Assembly: GCA_903875575.1 (NCBI GenBank)
Contig: CAIQWJ010000074.1
Span: forward strand, 156,004 to 220,003
Length of the DNA: 64,000 bases
From: an uncultured Acidobacteriia bacterium
GTDB taxonomy: Bacteria > Acidobacteriota > Terriglobia > Bryobacterales > Bryobacteraceae
Direction of reading: 5' to 3'
Numbering within the stretch: position 1 is the first letter of the stretch; every line of letters begins with the position of its first letter. The position numbers and the translations under genes were made by a program. The notes beneath the pieces were generated by a model. It was not told the DNA's origin. It did not search any database and saw only the letters and a program-made list of their open reading frames with translations. This document shows positions 1 through 9,556 of the stretch, in pieces.

Positions 1-23
1 CTGTCACGCGCGGTAGCCGCTAA
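1..23 (+). CDS. possible 3' tail of an upstream gene
   Basis: The first bases can be read as the end of a gene (residues V-T-R-G-S-R then TAA at 21-23). The stop overlaps the ATG at 23 in a TAATG arrangement, which is typical of translationally coupled operon genes. With only six codons visible no function can be given, and the overlap could be chance. Confidence 0.2.
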
Positions 24-3000
24 TGGGAATCAAAGTCGCGCTTCATCATAAGACGGTCTACAAGTATGACCGTCTGGTTACACTCGGGCCGCAGGTTGTG
101 CGATTGCGTCCGGCTCCGCACAGCCGCACGCCGGTGACAAGCTACTCGTTGCGGGTGGAGCCGAAGGCTCATTTTATTAACTGGCAGCAGGATCCGCAGA
201 GCAACTACATTGCGAGGATTGTAATACCGGACCCGACGCGCGTGTTTTCGCTCGAAGTGGATCTGGTGGCCGAGATGACGGTCCTCAACCCGTTCGACTT
301 CTTTCTGGAGCCGTACGCCGACCGTTTCCCGTTTACGTACGAGAAGTCACTCGCCAGAGAACTGCTGCCATTTCTGGAATTGCTGCCATGCGGTGCGGCA
401 TTCGAAAGATTCATGGACTCTCTTGATCGATCCGAGAAGCAGACGATCGACTATCTGGTGACTCTGAATCAAACGGTGCAGCACGCGGTTGGGTACCTCA
501 TCCGAATGGAGCCCGGGGTACAAACACCGGAGGAAACGCTCACCCTGAAGACGGGGTCGTGCCGCGATTCGAGCTGGCTGCTGGTGCAGGTACTGCGGCA
601 TCTCGGTCTGGCAGCGCGTTTCGTATCCGGATACCTGATTCAGCTGAAGCCGGACGTAAAGGCACTGGACGGGCCCTCCGGCACGGAGTACGATTTTACC
701 GATCTGCATGCATGGGCAGAAGTCTATCTGCCAGGTGCCGGCTGGGTAGGGCTGGATCCAACGTCGGGACTATTCGCCGGCGAGGGACATATTCCGGTGG
801 CCGCGACGCCTGATCCGCAGTCCGCCGCACCGGTTTCCGGCGGTGTGACGCCAAGTGAAGTGGAATTTGACCACCAAATGACGGTGACGCGAATTCACGA
901 AGACCCGCGCGTCACAAAGCCGTATTCCGACGAGGAATGGGATCAGATTCTCGCGCTCGGCGACCGGATCGACGCCGAACTGGATGCCTGCGACGTTCGT
1001 CTCACGATGGGCGGGGAACCCACGTTTGTTTCGATTGACGACGTAGACGGCGATGAGTGGAATACGGCGGCGGTGGGCCCGAACAAGCGGAGACTGGCGG
1101 GGGAATTATTGTGCCGCCTTCGCGACAAGTTCGCACCGGGTGGTTTGCTGCACTTCGGACAGGGGAAATGGTACCCGGGAGAGTCGCTGCCTCGCTGGGC
1201 TTATACCTGCTTCTGGCGTACGGACGGATATCCTCTCTGGCAGGATCCGCAATGGGTAGGCGAGCCGGATAAGGACTATGGATTCGGGCTGGCGCATGCC
1301 GAGGATTTCGCAATTGAGCTTGCGAAACGGCTCAGGATCGATGAAGAGTTCCTGATTACGGCATACGAAGATCCGCTCGAGTATCTTCATGCGGAACGCA
1401 AGCTGCCGGTTAATGTGGACCCGATCGACAACAACCTGGACGATGCGGAGGAGCGGGAGCGTCTGCGCCGCACGTATGAACGCGGGCTAAACGTGGCAAC
1501 GGGCTATGTGCTGCCATTGCAGTGCATGCGCGGGAAGAATGGGGTGGAGTGGCAATCCGGGCTTTGGATGCTCCGTGCCCAGCATCTTTACCTTGTGCCA
1601 GGCGATTCTCCGATCGGATTCCGGCTGCCGGTAGCGGCGCTGCCCTGGGAGCCAGTTGCGAAGCGGCGGCAGGTTTTCGTAGTGGACCCCATGGCTCCGC
1701 TGGGGCCGCTGCCGACACCGCAGGAGGCGGATGTCACAGGCCAGAAAAAACAGGTAGCGCGGCGGGCACCGGCCCGGGCGAAGGCTTCGCAGCCACGAGG
1801 GCCGGTCGTCAGAACGGCGCTGGCGGTGGAGGCCAGGGAAGGGCGAATCTATGTTTTCCTGCCACCCGTGGACACCACCGAAGCCTATGTGGAATTGGTG
1901 GCCGCCATTGAAGACACGGCAGCCCGTCTGGAAATGCCGGTGCTGATGGAGGGCTACACGCCACCGTCGGATCCGCGACTGCGGCGTCTGGGCGTCACGC
2001 CGGATCCGGGCGTGATCGAAGTCAACACGCAACCCGCCGCAAGCTGGACCGAACTGGTGGCAAACACGGTGGAACTCTACGAACAGGCGCGACTGACGCG
2101 GCTGGGAACGGAAAAGTTCATGCTGGACGGCCGGCATACGGGAACAGGCGGCGGCAATCATCTGGTGCTCGGCGGCCACACTCCTGGTGACAGTCCTTTC
2201 CTGCGACGACCGGATCTTTTGCGGAGTCTGCTCGGATACTGGGTGAATCATCCGTCGCTCTCGTACTTGTTTTCGGGCGTGTTTATCGGGCCGACGAGTC
2301 AAGCCCCGCGGCTGGACGAGACGCGTCCGGATGCGGTTTATGAGTTGGAAATCGCCTTCAGCCTGCTGGATGAGAATCTGAAGCCGGAAAACCTGCCGGC
2401 CGAAAGGGCATCGGACTACGCACCGTGGCTGGTGGACCGGTTGTTCCGCGACCTGCTGGCGGATGGAACCGGCAACACGCATCGGGCTGAGTTCTGCATC
2501 GACAAACTGTTTTCGCCGGATTCCTCCAGCGGGCGACTGGGGTTGCTGGAACTGCGGGCGTTTGAAATGCCGCCGCACGCGCGGATGAGTCTGGCGCAGC
2601 AGTTGCTGGTGCGGGCGCTGGTGGCCCGATTCTGGAAGGCAACGTACACGGATCCGCCGATCCGCTGGGGGACCCGTCTGCATGATCGGTACCTGCTGCC
2701 CTATTACGTGGAAAAGGACTTTGGTCTGGTGGTGCAGGAGTTGCGCGCCGCCGGATATGACATGAAGACTGAATGGTTCGGCCCGCATGTCGAATTCCGG
2801 TTCCCTGTCTATGGCCGCGTGAACTACGACGGCATCGAAATTGAACTTCGTCAGGCGATTGAACCCTGGTACGTTCTGGGTGAGGAACCGGGCGGCGGGG
2901 GGGCGGCCCGCTACGTGGATTCATCGGTGGAGCGGATGCAGGTGCGGGTCACCGGGCTGATCAGCGAGCGGTATTGTGTCACGTGCAACGGGCGTCGACT

Positions 3001-3412
3001 TCCGCTGGAATCCACGGGCACGCATGGAGACTATGTGTGCGGCGTCCGTTACAGAGCCTGGCAACCGCCGCGCTGTCTGCACCCGACGATTCCGGTGCAT
3101 ACGCCGCTCGTGTTCGATCTGGTGGATTTGGCGGCGGGCCGTTCGATTGGCGGCTGCACTTATCACGTGGGACATCCCGGCGGGCGGAACTACGATACCT
3201 TCGCGGTAAACTCAAACGAGGCGGAGGCCCGACGAAGGGCGCGCTTTCTGGCATTTGGTCACACGCCGGGGCCGATGGCGGAGCCGCCCGTGGAAGAAAA
3301 CCCGGAATTTCCGGCAACGCTGGATTTGCGAAGGAAGAACCCGCGGGGAACCGCTATGTACGGTGTCGGCCCGGCGGGGCCAGGCGCTCGCGGAAAGAAG
3401 ACCCGAAAGTAG
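23..3412 (+). CDS. transglutaminase-like protein with DUF2126 C-terminal region
   Basis: A 1129-residue cytoplasmic protein with no signal peptide. Residues 1-90 look like the beta-rich bacterial transglutaminase N-terminal domain. Residues 150-260 are the cysteine-protease-like transglutaminase core, with a visible triad of C180 (GSCRDSS), H229 (LHAWAEV) and D245 (LDPTSG). The remaining ~850 residues match the long DUF2126 region that usually accompanies this core; it includes GGEPTF near residue 330 and EVNTQPAASW near 675. The length fits the family. It heads a unit with an ATP-grasp/alpha-E protein and a second transglutaminase, a neighbourhood proposed in comparative genomics to make or cleave small peptides or peptide tags. 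The substrate is unknown. A linker around residues 575-600 is basic and low in complexity. Confidence 0.9.
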   Translation: MGIKVALHHKTVYKYDRLVTLGPQVVRLRPAPHSRTPVTSYSLRVEPKAHFINWQQDPQSNYIARIVIPDPTRVFSLEVDLVAEMTVLNPFDFFLEPYADRFPFTYEKSLARELLPFLELLPCGAAFERFMDSLDRSEKQTIDYLVTLNQTVQHAVGYLIRMEPGVQTPEETLTLKTGSCRDSSWLLVQVLRHLGLAARFVSGYLIQLKPDVKALDGPSGTEYDFTDLHAWAEVYLPGAGWVGLDPTSGLFAGEGHIPVAATPDPQSAAPVSGGVTPSEVEFDHQMTVTRIHEDPRVTKPYSDEEWDQILALGDRIDAELDACDVRLTMGGEPTFVSIDDVDGDEWNTAAVGPNKRRLAGELLCRLRDKFAPGGLLHFGQGKWYPGESLPRWAYTCFWRTDGYPLWQDPQWVGEPDKDYGFGLAHAEDFAIELAKRLRIDEEFLITAYEDPLEYLHAERKLPVNVDPIDNNLDDAEERERLRRTYERGLNVATGYVLPLQCMRGKNGVEWQSGLWMLRAQHLYLVPGDSPIGFRLPVAALPWEPVAKRRQVFVVDPMAPLGPLPTPQEADVTGQKKQVARRAPARAKASQPRGPVVRTALAVEAREGRIYVFLPPVDTTEAYVELVAAIEDTAARLEMPVLMEGYTPPSDPRLRRLGVTPDPGVIEVNTQPAASWTELVANTVELYEQARLTRLGTEKFMLDGRHTGTGGGNHLVLGGHTPGDSPFLRRPDLLRSLLGYWVNHPSLSYLFSGVFIGPTSQAPRLDETRPDAVYELEIAFSLLDENLKPENLPAERASDYAPWLVDRLFRDLLADGTGNTHRAEFCIDKLFSPDSSSGRLGLLELRAFEMPPHARMSLAQQLLVRALVARFWKATYTDPPIRWGTRLHDRYLLPYYVEKDFGLVVQELRAAGYDMKTEWFGPHVEFRFPVYGRVNYDGIEIELRQAIEPWYVLGEEPGGGGAARYVDSSVERMQVRVTGLISERYCVTCNGRRLPLESTGTHGDYVCGVRYRAWQPPRCLHPTIPVHTPLVFDLVDLAAGRSIGGCTYHVGHPGGRNYDTFAVNSNEAEARRRARFLAFGHTPGPMAEPPVEENPEFPATLDLRRKNPRGTAMYGVGPAGPGARGKKTRK

Positions 3413-3585
3413 GAAGCTGGCTGGAATGAGGCTATGCGAAACAAAATGACAAATGTTCACGGCCCCTGTCCGGCACGGGAACACTCTGCGGCCGGACGCG
3501 CGGAGGTCGTGCGTGCGGCAGTGCGCGGGCGGAATGGACGAACAGCCGAATTCCAGCGAAGTGACTCCGTGACGCAGGGGCTGGC

Positions 3586-6168
3586 TTGCTGAAAAGTGCG
3601 GATTCAATGAGGCAGGATTCCGCGCCATCGGGTGTTCACGGAATGGTCCGACAATATGTGCCTCACGAGGGTCATTGGGACGAGGCCCTGCTGGAGTCGG
3701 GCTATCCCCGGCGGCACTGGCGGCAGCTTTCCGTAGCGTTGGGGCGGATGGGCTTCCGCCAACTCAGCAATCGCTGGCGGACGGGCCAGCAGATCATTCA
3801 GGCCAACGGCGTTACTTACAACGTCTACGGAGACCCCCAGGGTAAAGAACGTCCCTGGTTGATGGACCCTATCCCACTGCTGATCGACGAGGGCGAATGG
3901 GCGCACATCGAGAAGTCGATCATTCAGCGGGCCACACTTCTGAATCAAATGACGGCCGACCTTTATGGGGAACAGAAGCTCCTCCACAGTGGCAGGATTC
4001 CGGCGGCGATTCTGTTCGGCAATCCCCATTTCCTGCGGCCTTGTTTTGGCATCAAGCCACCCGGCGGAGTTCACATCCACAGTTACGCGGCGGATATGGC
4101 CCGGGCTCCGGATGGTACCTGGTGGGTACTCTCTGATCGCACGCAGGCACCTTCAGGCGTGGGCTATGCGCTGGAGAATCGGCTGGTCAGCGCCCGGACG
4201 CTGCCTTCGGTCTTTAATCTGTGCCAGGTACGACAGCTGAATCGTTTTTTCGAAGTGCAGCGCGAGGGTTTACTGGGACTGGCACCACGCTCAACGGTGA
4301 ATCCACGGCGGAGTCCGCGCGTGGTGTTGCTGACGCCGGGGCCGCACAACGAGACCTATTTCGAGCATTCGTTTCTGGCACGCCACTGGGGCTTTCCTCT
4401 GGTGGAAGGCGCGGATCTGATCGCTCGCGACGACCAGGTGTTTCTGAAAACGCTGGCAGGGCTGGAACCCGTGGACCTGATCCTGCGGCGTGTGGACGAT
4501 GGATTCTGCGACCCGCTGGAACTGCGCAGCGAATCCCTGCTCGGCGTACCGGGCCTGCTGCAGGCAGTGCGCGCAGGCAACGTGGTGGTGGCTAACGCGC
4601 TGGGCAGCGGCCTGCTGGAGACACCGGCACACATGGCTTTCCTGCCCGGTCTTTGCCGCGATCTGCTGGGTGAGAAACTGCTGATGCCCTCGGTGGCCAC
4701 GTGGTGGTGTGGCCAGGAAGGACCGCGAAAGTACGTACTCGATCATCTGGAAGAAGTGGTGATCAAGCCGGCTTTCCCGCGTTTCGGCCAGAAAGTGGAA
4801 TTTCCGGCCATGCTGAAGCGGGCGGAGCGAGCGGATCTGGCTCGACGCATCGAAGCGCATCCGGAGCAGTTCGTGGCGCAGGAACAGGTGGCGCTTTCCA
4901 CGGCGCCAGTGCGGACAGAATACGGCATCGCGCCCCGCCATGTGGTGGTTCGCGTCTTCGCCGCCTGGGATGGCGAGGGCTATACAGTACTGCCCGGCGG
5001 GTTGACACGCGTCTCGACGGCGGATAAATCGCTGGTCGTTTCCATGCAATTGGGTGGAGGCAGCAAAGACACCTGGGTTCTCGGCAAGGACAAGGATGAG
5101 GAAGCACCGCGCCCACCTGCGACGGAGTCTGTGATTGCCCCACGGGGTACCGGGGAACTTCCCAGCCGCGCGGCGGACAATTTGTTTTGGCTGGGCCGCT
5201 ATGCGGAGCGGGTGGAAGGAAGTGTACGGCTGGTTCGGACGCTGTTACCCGGGCTGTCCGGAGAAGCGGATTTCGGGCGCTCGGCATCTCTTGAAACCGT
5301 CACGGAACTGCTGGCAAATCTCCGCTACCTGCCGGAGAGCCACGTCACGAGTTCGCTGGCGCAGCAGCGCTGGCAATTGCAGCGCCTGCTCACCGGAATG
5401 GTTTACGATCCCTCGCGAACGACCGGCATCGGGTGGAATCTCAAGCAGATTCGCCGGGTTGCCTGGCCGCTGAAGGAACGTCTTTCGCAGGACACGTGGC
5501 GAGTTCTGCAACAGCTGGACCTTGAGTTCTCCAACGCGGCACCAGGAAATGCGGACCAGACTTTCGTCGCTGAAATGAATCTGCTGGACCGCGCGATCCT
5601 GACGCTGTCCGCCTTTGCCGGATTGCTGATGGAGAACACGACGCGGGGTTACGGCTGGCGTTTTCTGGAGATCGGTCGCCGACTGGAGAGAGCGCTGCAG
5701 ACCGCCAACCTGCTCGATGCCGCGCTGGGGCGCGCCGATATGAGCGACGAGGGCGAATTGGAGCCTTGTCTCGAGGTCCTGCTGCAGGTTGCGGATAGCT
5801 CCATCACTTACCGGACACGGCATCTGACCGTCATGCGAACTGATTATGTCCTCGAGTTGCTGCTGGCGGATGAGGCGAATCCGAGATCTGTAGCGTTCCA
5901 GCTCGTGGCGCTGCTCGAGCAGATCCATCATCTGCCCGGACGTGAGACGGACGACAGCGCGTCACCGGAAGAGAAACTGCTATCGAAAGCTTTGGGTGCC
6001 ATCAGGCAGGCGTGGATGGAAGATTTAGGGAAGATGGACACCGAGGGACATTTGAGCGCGCTGGGCGAACTCACGCAGCAGGTCCGTGGCACGCTCTACG
6101 ATTTTTCCGATGCTCTGACGGCGCGGTATCTCAGTCATCTGATGCAGTCCCGGCTTCATTCCGCTTAG
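3586..6168 (+). CDS. circularly permuted ATP-grasp / alpha-E fusion protein
   Basis: An 860-residue protein. Residues ~80-480 are a circularly permuted ATP-grasp domain (DUF404/DUF407 type), expected to form amide bonds using ATP. From about residue 525 (SRAADNLFWLGRYAERVEG) to the end is an all-helical alpha-E domain (DUF403). The two are often separate genes and are fused here. The start shown is TTG with a purine-rich AGGGG about six bases upstream; an ATG seven codons later (3607) is an alternative. It lies between two transglutaminase genes and its stop is 12 bases from the next start, so the three are probably one transcript. Likely role: ATP-dependent peptide ligation opposed or edited by the transglutaminase-fold enzymes. 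The function is inferred from the family; no substrate is evident. Confidence 0.88.
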   Translation: MLKSADSMRQDSAPSGVHGMVRQYVPHEGHWDEALLESGYPRRHWRQLSVALGRMGFRQLSNRWRTGQQIIQANGVTYNVYGDPQGKERPWLMDPIPLLIDEGEWAHIEKSIIQRATLLNQMTADLYGEQKLLHSGRIPAAILFGNPHFLRPCFGIKPPGGVHIHSYAADMARAPDGTWWVLSDRTQAPSGVGYALENRLVSARTLPSVFNLCQVRQLNRFFEVQREGLLGLAPRSTVNPRRSPRVVLLTPGPHNETYFEHSFLARHWGFPLVEGADLIARDDQVFLKTLAGLEPVDLILRRVDDGFCDPLELRSESLLGVPGLLQAVRAGNVVVANALGSGLLETPAHMAFLPGLCRDLLGEKLLMPSVATWWCGQEGPRKYVLDHLEEVVIKPAFPRFGQKVEFPAMLKRAERADLARRIEAHPEQFVAQEQVALSTAPVRTEYGIAPRHVVVRVFAAWDGEGYTVLPGGLTRVSTADKSLVVSMQLGGGSKDTWVLGKDKDEEAPRPPATESVIAPRGTGELPSRAADNLFWLGRYAERVEGSVRLVRTLLPGLSGEADFGRSASLETVTELLANLRYLPESHVTSSLAQQRWQLQRLLTGMVYDPSRTTGIGWNLKQIRRVAWPLKERLSQDTWRVLQQLDLEFSNAAPGNADQTFVAEMNLLDRAILTLSAFAGLLMENTTRGYGWRFLEIGRRLERALQTANLLDAALGRADMSDEGELEPCLEVLLQVADSSITYRTRHLTVMRTDYVLELLLADEANPRSVAFQLVALLEQIHHLPGRETDDSASPEEKLLSKALGAIRQAWMEDLGKMDTEGHLSALGELTQQVRGTLYDFSDALTARYLSHLMQSRLHSA

Positions 6169-6180
6169 AGAACCGCACCC

Positions 6181-7053
6181 ATGGCAACGACGTATCGCAC
6201 CATCCACACGACGACGTATCGCTACGAAGGCCAGGTCTCCCAGAGCATCAGCGAGGCCCGGCTGAAGCCAAGGAATTTTGCGCGCCAGCGGGTTCTGGAG
6301 ACTTCTGTGACCGTGCAGCCTGGTTTCGCGACACAGGAATCGCGCACGGACTACTTCGGGAATCATGTCACAACGATCGCAGTCTTTGGAACGCACGAAC
6401 GGTTTGTGGTGACATCATCCAGCGTTGTGGAGGTTGGACTGGTGCCGACGGGAGAGTTTCCCTTGATCCCGTGGGATGCGGTGCGCGAACAACTGGCGGT
6501 GCCCGTGGATGAGGAGAGTCTGGCGGCTTCGGAGTTTGTTTTCGACTCGCCGTACGTCCCCTCTATCAAGGCAGTGGAAGACTACGCCCGCCAGACTTTC
6601 CGGCCCGGCAGGCCGATTGTGGAAAGCATGAGGGAACTGAAACATCGCGTTCACGACGAGTTTGTTTATAAACCGGAATCCACATCGATTGAGATCCCGC
6701 TTCAGGAAGTAATGGACAAACGGCACGGCGTTTGCCAGGATTTCGCGCACGTCATGATTGGTGCGCTCCGCAGCGTGGGACTGGCGGCACGTTACGTGAG
6801 TGGGTACCTGCGAAGCGGCGTGGACGTTCAGGGTGCGGAGGCTTCGCATGCCTGGGTTTCGGCATGGGTGCCGGGGGCAGGGTGGCTGGATTTCGATCCG
6901 ACCAACGACGTGATGCCGGCGGAAGGGCACGTGACGGTGGGCTGGGGCCGCGACTTCGGCGACGTCACCCCGCTGAAGGGCGTGGCGCTCGGCGGCGGCG
7001 GGCAGAAGGTAGATGTAGAAGTTCGTGTGACGCCGATTTCCGCAGCGGCTTAA
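6181..7053 (+). CDS. transglutaminase family protein
   Basis: A 290-residue stand-alone transglutaminase-like enzyme, the usual third partner of the DUF2126 and ATP-grasp/alpha-E proteins. The N-terminal ~90 residues form the bacterial transglutaminase N-domain (YRTIHTTTYRYEG at the start). The catalytic core shows C185 (HGVCQDFAHV), H223 (SHAWVSAW) and D239 (DFDPTND). No signal peptide is visible, so it should act in the cytoplasm. The ATG follows the previous stop by only 12 bases. In this superfamily the fold acts either as a cross-linking enzyme or as a protease; which applies here cannot be read from sequence. Confidence 0.9.
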   Translation: MATTYRTIHTTTYRYEGQVSQSISEARLKPRNFARQRVLETSVTVQPGFATQESRTDYFGNHVTTIAVFGTHERFVVTSSSVVEVGLVPTGEFPLIPWDAVREQLAVPVDEESLAASEFVFDSPYVPSIKAVEDYARQTFRPGRPIVESMRELKHRVHDEFVYKPESTSIEIPLQEVMDKRHGVCQDFAHVMIGALRSVGLAARYVSGYLRSGVDVQGAEASHAWVSAWVPGAGWLDFDPTNDVMPAEGHVTVGWGRDFGDVTPLKGVALGGGGQKVDVEVRVTPISAAA

Positions 7054-7164
7054 GGGTCCGGCCGGGGTCCGTTCACGCAGCCATATTTGCGCCGGACCTT
7101 CTCCCTGATCCGGAACCGTTCAAGGCCGTGCGTGAGATAATAGGGTAGTTTCCGAACGACATCA

Positions 7165-8064
7165 ATGTGGCCTCTCGAAAAGGTGTGGGAAGAACACAAC
7201 CGCACCTCCGTCCTAATTGCGAGCACGACCATCATTGTCCTGATCGCGATCGCTGACTGGTGGACCAAACCCTTCGTCGCATTCGGTGTTCTGTACCTTT
7301 TTCCGATTATGCTGGCGGCGCGATTCCTGCCCCGTTGGGTGGTCGCCCTGCTCGGAGTGGGTTGTGCAGTCCTGAGCGAACAATTCAGTTCGCTCGACCG
7401 GTCCACAGTCAGGCTGGCATTTGAGACCCTGGCACTTGCCGGATGTGGACTATTTGTCTCGGAGCTTCTTCGGAACCGCAGACTGACCTTTCAGAGCCAG
7501 GAGAGGCTCAAGGCCCTGGTGGAGACAAGTCCAGCGGCAATCGTAACTGTGGATGAGCGGGGGTTCATCGAATTGGCGAACCAGGCAGCAGTTGATTTGA
7601 TGGCTCCGCGCAACGGCGTGCTTGTGGGCGACCCGATTTCGGCGTTTCTTCCCGAACTCCATCACGCGCTGCGTTGGGAAGAGGCACCTCAGTTTCGGGC
7701 CACCATGCAGTGCCGCGGCCATCGGGCGAATGGCGAGACCTTTACCGCCGACGTCTGGTTCTCTACGTATAAAGAAGGCATTAAGCCAAAGCTCGCTGCC
7801 ATCATTGCGGATGTGAGTGAGGAGAATGGCGTTTCGGAGACCCCAGCCACTGAGCATCTGGAGCGAGTCCCGCTGACGGACCGCGAGTTGAGCGTGTTGC
7901 GGCTAGTCGTTCAGGGTCTGGCGAATAAGGAGATTGCCGGCAGTCTCAGTATTTCTGAGAGCACCGTCAAGAATACGCTCCAGCAACTATTCGCGAAATC
8001 CAATGTACGAACCCGGTCGCGCCTGGTTCGGGAGGCTCTGGAACAGTACCGGGATCTACTCTAA
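7165..8064 (+). CDS. membrane-anchored PAS-LuxR transcriptional regulator
   Basis: A 299-residue protein. Three to four hydrophobic segments fill residues ~18-100, then a PAS-like sensor (~105-215, LVETSPAAIVTVDERG at its start), then a LuxR/GerE helix-turn-helix at ~237-292 with the typical run LTDRELSVLRLVVQGLANKE and ISESTVKNT. This is a one-component regulator whose DNA-binding domain is tethered to the membrane. No phospho-receiver domain is present. It sits alone between the transglutaminase operon and the efflux genes, both on the same strand, and could control the downstream efflux genes, but no operator was recognised to prove it. Confidence 0.85.
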   Translation: MWPLEKVWEEHNRTSVLIASTTIIVLIAIADWWTKPFVAFGVLYLFPIMLAARFLPRWVVALLGVGCAVLSEQFSSLDRSTVRLAFETLALAGCGLFVSELLRNRRLTFQSQERLKALVETSPAAIVTVDERGFIELANQAAVDLMAPRNGVLVGDPISAFLPELHHALRWEEAPQFRATMQCRGHRANGETFTADVWFSTYKEGIKPKLAAIIADVSEENGVSETPATEHLERVPLTDRELSVLRLVVQGLANKEIAGSLSISESTVKNTLQQLFAKSNVRTRSRLVREALEQYRDLL

Positions 8065-8263
8065 ACACCGATGGAATCCTTACATTTCCACGCGGTACTA
8101 TATTAATTAAGTCACTTATTATCTTATAGTTAAATGTATCCAAAAGATAATCGAACGGTCAGGCCATTAAACGTAAGATCAGTAGCGACAGCATTGCATG
8201 ACGGGGTAAATTGAGATGGGTTGCACACCTTTGTGAGCAACCGTCCATTTCCGCCCTTCATCA
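8065..8263 (+). promoter_or_regulatory. AT-rich upstream region of the efflux operon with a hairpin
   Basis: The bases around 8098-8150 are strikingly AT-rich (including TATATTAATTAA) against a GC-rich background, as expected of a strong promoter with an UP-like element. A hairpin lies just before the TolC start: GGTTGC / GCAACC arms at 8219-8224 and 8237-8242 plus three inner pairs around a CTTT loop. The TolC ATG has no clear Shine-Dalgarno, so the hairpin may matter for translation or be an operator. No -35/-10 pair could be fixed with confidence. Confidence 0.4.
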
Positions 8264-9556
8264 ATGACCGGCTCTCCTACACTTGTATTTCGATTCCTGG
8301 GTGTGACCGCTCTTGCCATCGGCATAGCGTCCCCAGCCTCTGCACAAAGCGGAGCAAACCAGAATGCGTCGGCCCGGGGCATGACCTGGCAGCAGGTTCG
8401 TGCCCAGTTTGAAGCCGACAACCCGGCTTTGCGCGCGGCGGATCTGGGCATCGACGAATCGCGGGCGCAGGAGATCACCGCCTTCCTGCGCCCGAATCCG
8501 ACTGCCACCGCCACGCTCGACCAGTTCAATCCGATCTGGCCAAACCCCTACCGGCCCCTGGGCTCGCTCTTTCCGCTGGTCTCCACCAGCTACCTCCACG
8601 AACGAGAAGATAAGCGCGAGTTACGCCTGGAGAGTGCCAAAAAGGGAACAGCGATAACCGCTTCCCAAAGAGCGGACCTGGAGCGGACCCTGCTGTTCAA
8701 TCTCCGGGGTGCTTTTGTTCAGGCGCTACAGGCCAGGGCCGTCCTCGAAGTGGCCCGGGAGAACCTGGCCTACTATGACAAATTGCTCACTGTCAGTCAG
8801 GATCGGCTCAAAGCGGGCGACATCTCGCAGGTCGATATGCAGCGCCTGGATCTGCAACGCGTGCAGTATGAATCCGATGTGCAGACTGCCGAAGTGAACG
8901 CCCGCACCGCAAAAATTCAGCTCCTGCAGTTCCTGAACTCCCGCACCCCGGTGGACCAATTCGAGGTCACGGGAAGCTTTGAATACACGGAAACAGTGCT
9001 CCAGCAGGACGAACTCCGGCGCATCGCACTGGTTGGCAGGCCGGATCTGATCGCCGCCGCACAGTCGGTGGATAAAGCCGAGACGGATCATCGACTTGCG
9101 GTTTCCAACGGGTCCTCCGATCCGACGTTTTCCTTAGATGCCGGACGCAACCCGCCGATCCCTGTCTATATCGGCGGCAGCGTGTCCATCCCCATTCGCA
9201 TTTTCGATCGCAATCAGGGCGAGAAGGCGCGAACCGAGATTGACATTCAAAAGACGAAGCGATTGCAGGAAACGGCGACGGCGCAGGTCTATGCGGATGT
9301 GGATTCGGCACTGGCAACGCTGAATGGCAGCGTGAATCTGTTGCGCCCTTACAAGACTAAGTATCTGGACGAGGCGGCGAAGGTACGCGACACGATTTCG
9401 TTCGCTTACCAGAACGGCGGCGCGTCGCTTCTCGATTTCTTAAATGCCCAGAACGATTACCGGAGTATCCGCATGAGCTACCTCAATCTGGTGGGCTCCT
9501 GGTTTGCCGCCGCCAACCAGGTCAATCTGGCGGTAGGACGGGAAGTGATTCCATGA
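8264..9556 (+). CDS. TolC family outer-membrane efflux protein
   Basis: A 430-residue outer-membrane channel subunit. Residues 1-27 are a signal peptide ending in ASPASAQ. The rest shows the two long helical repeats of the TolC/OEP family; the second-half signature GGASLLDFLNAQNDYR lies near residues 385-400. It forms the exit duct for the RND pump encoded two genes downstream. The gene overlaps the adaptor gene by four bases (ATGA type), so it heads a C-B-A ordered efflux operon like cusCBA/czcCBA. There is no lipobox cysteine, unlike CusC. Confidence 0.92.
   Translation: MTGSPTLVFRFLGVTALAIGIASPASAQSGANQNASARGMTWQQVRAQFEADNPALRAADLGIDESRAQEITAFLRPNPTATATLDQFNPIWPNPYRPLGSLFPLVSTSYLHEREDKRELRLESAKKGTAITASQRADLERTLLFNLRGAFVQALQARAVLEVARENLAYYDKLLTVSQDRLKAGDISQVDMQRLDLQRVQYESDVQTAEVNARTAKIQLLQFLNSRTPVDQFEVTGSFEYTETVLQQDELRRIALVGRPDLIAAAQSVDKAETDHRLAVSNGSSDPTFSLDAGRNPPIPVYIGGSVSIPIRIFDRNQGEKARTEIDIQKTKRLQETATAQVYADVDSALATLNGSVNLLRPYKTKYLDEAAKVRDTISFAYQNGGASLLDFLNAQNDYRSIRMSYLNLVGSWFAAANQVNLAVGREVIP

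Noticed and set aside
1487..2788. 433-codon minus-strand reading frame opposite the DUF2126 gene
   Set aside because: It lies wholly within a well-supported plus-strand gene, its composition is Arg/Gln/His-rich, and no family or start signal is seen. It is a shadow of high GC codon use.
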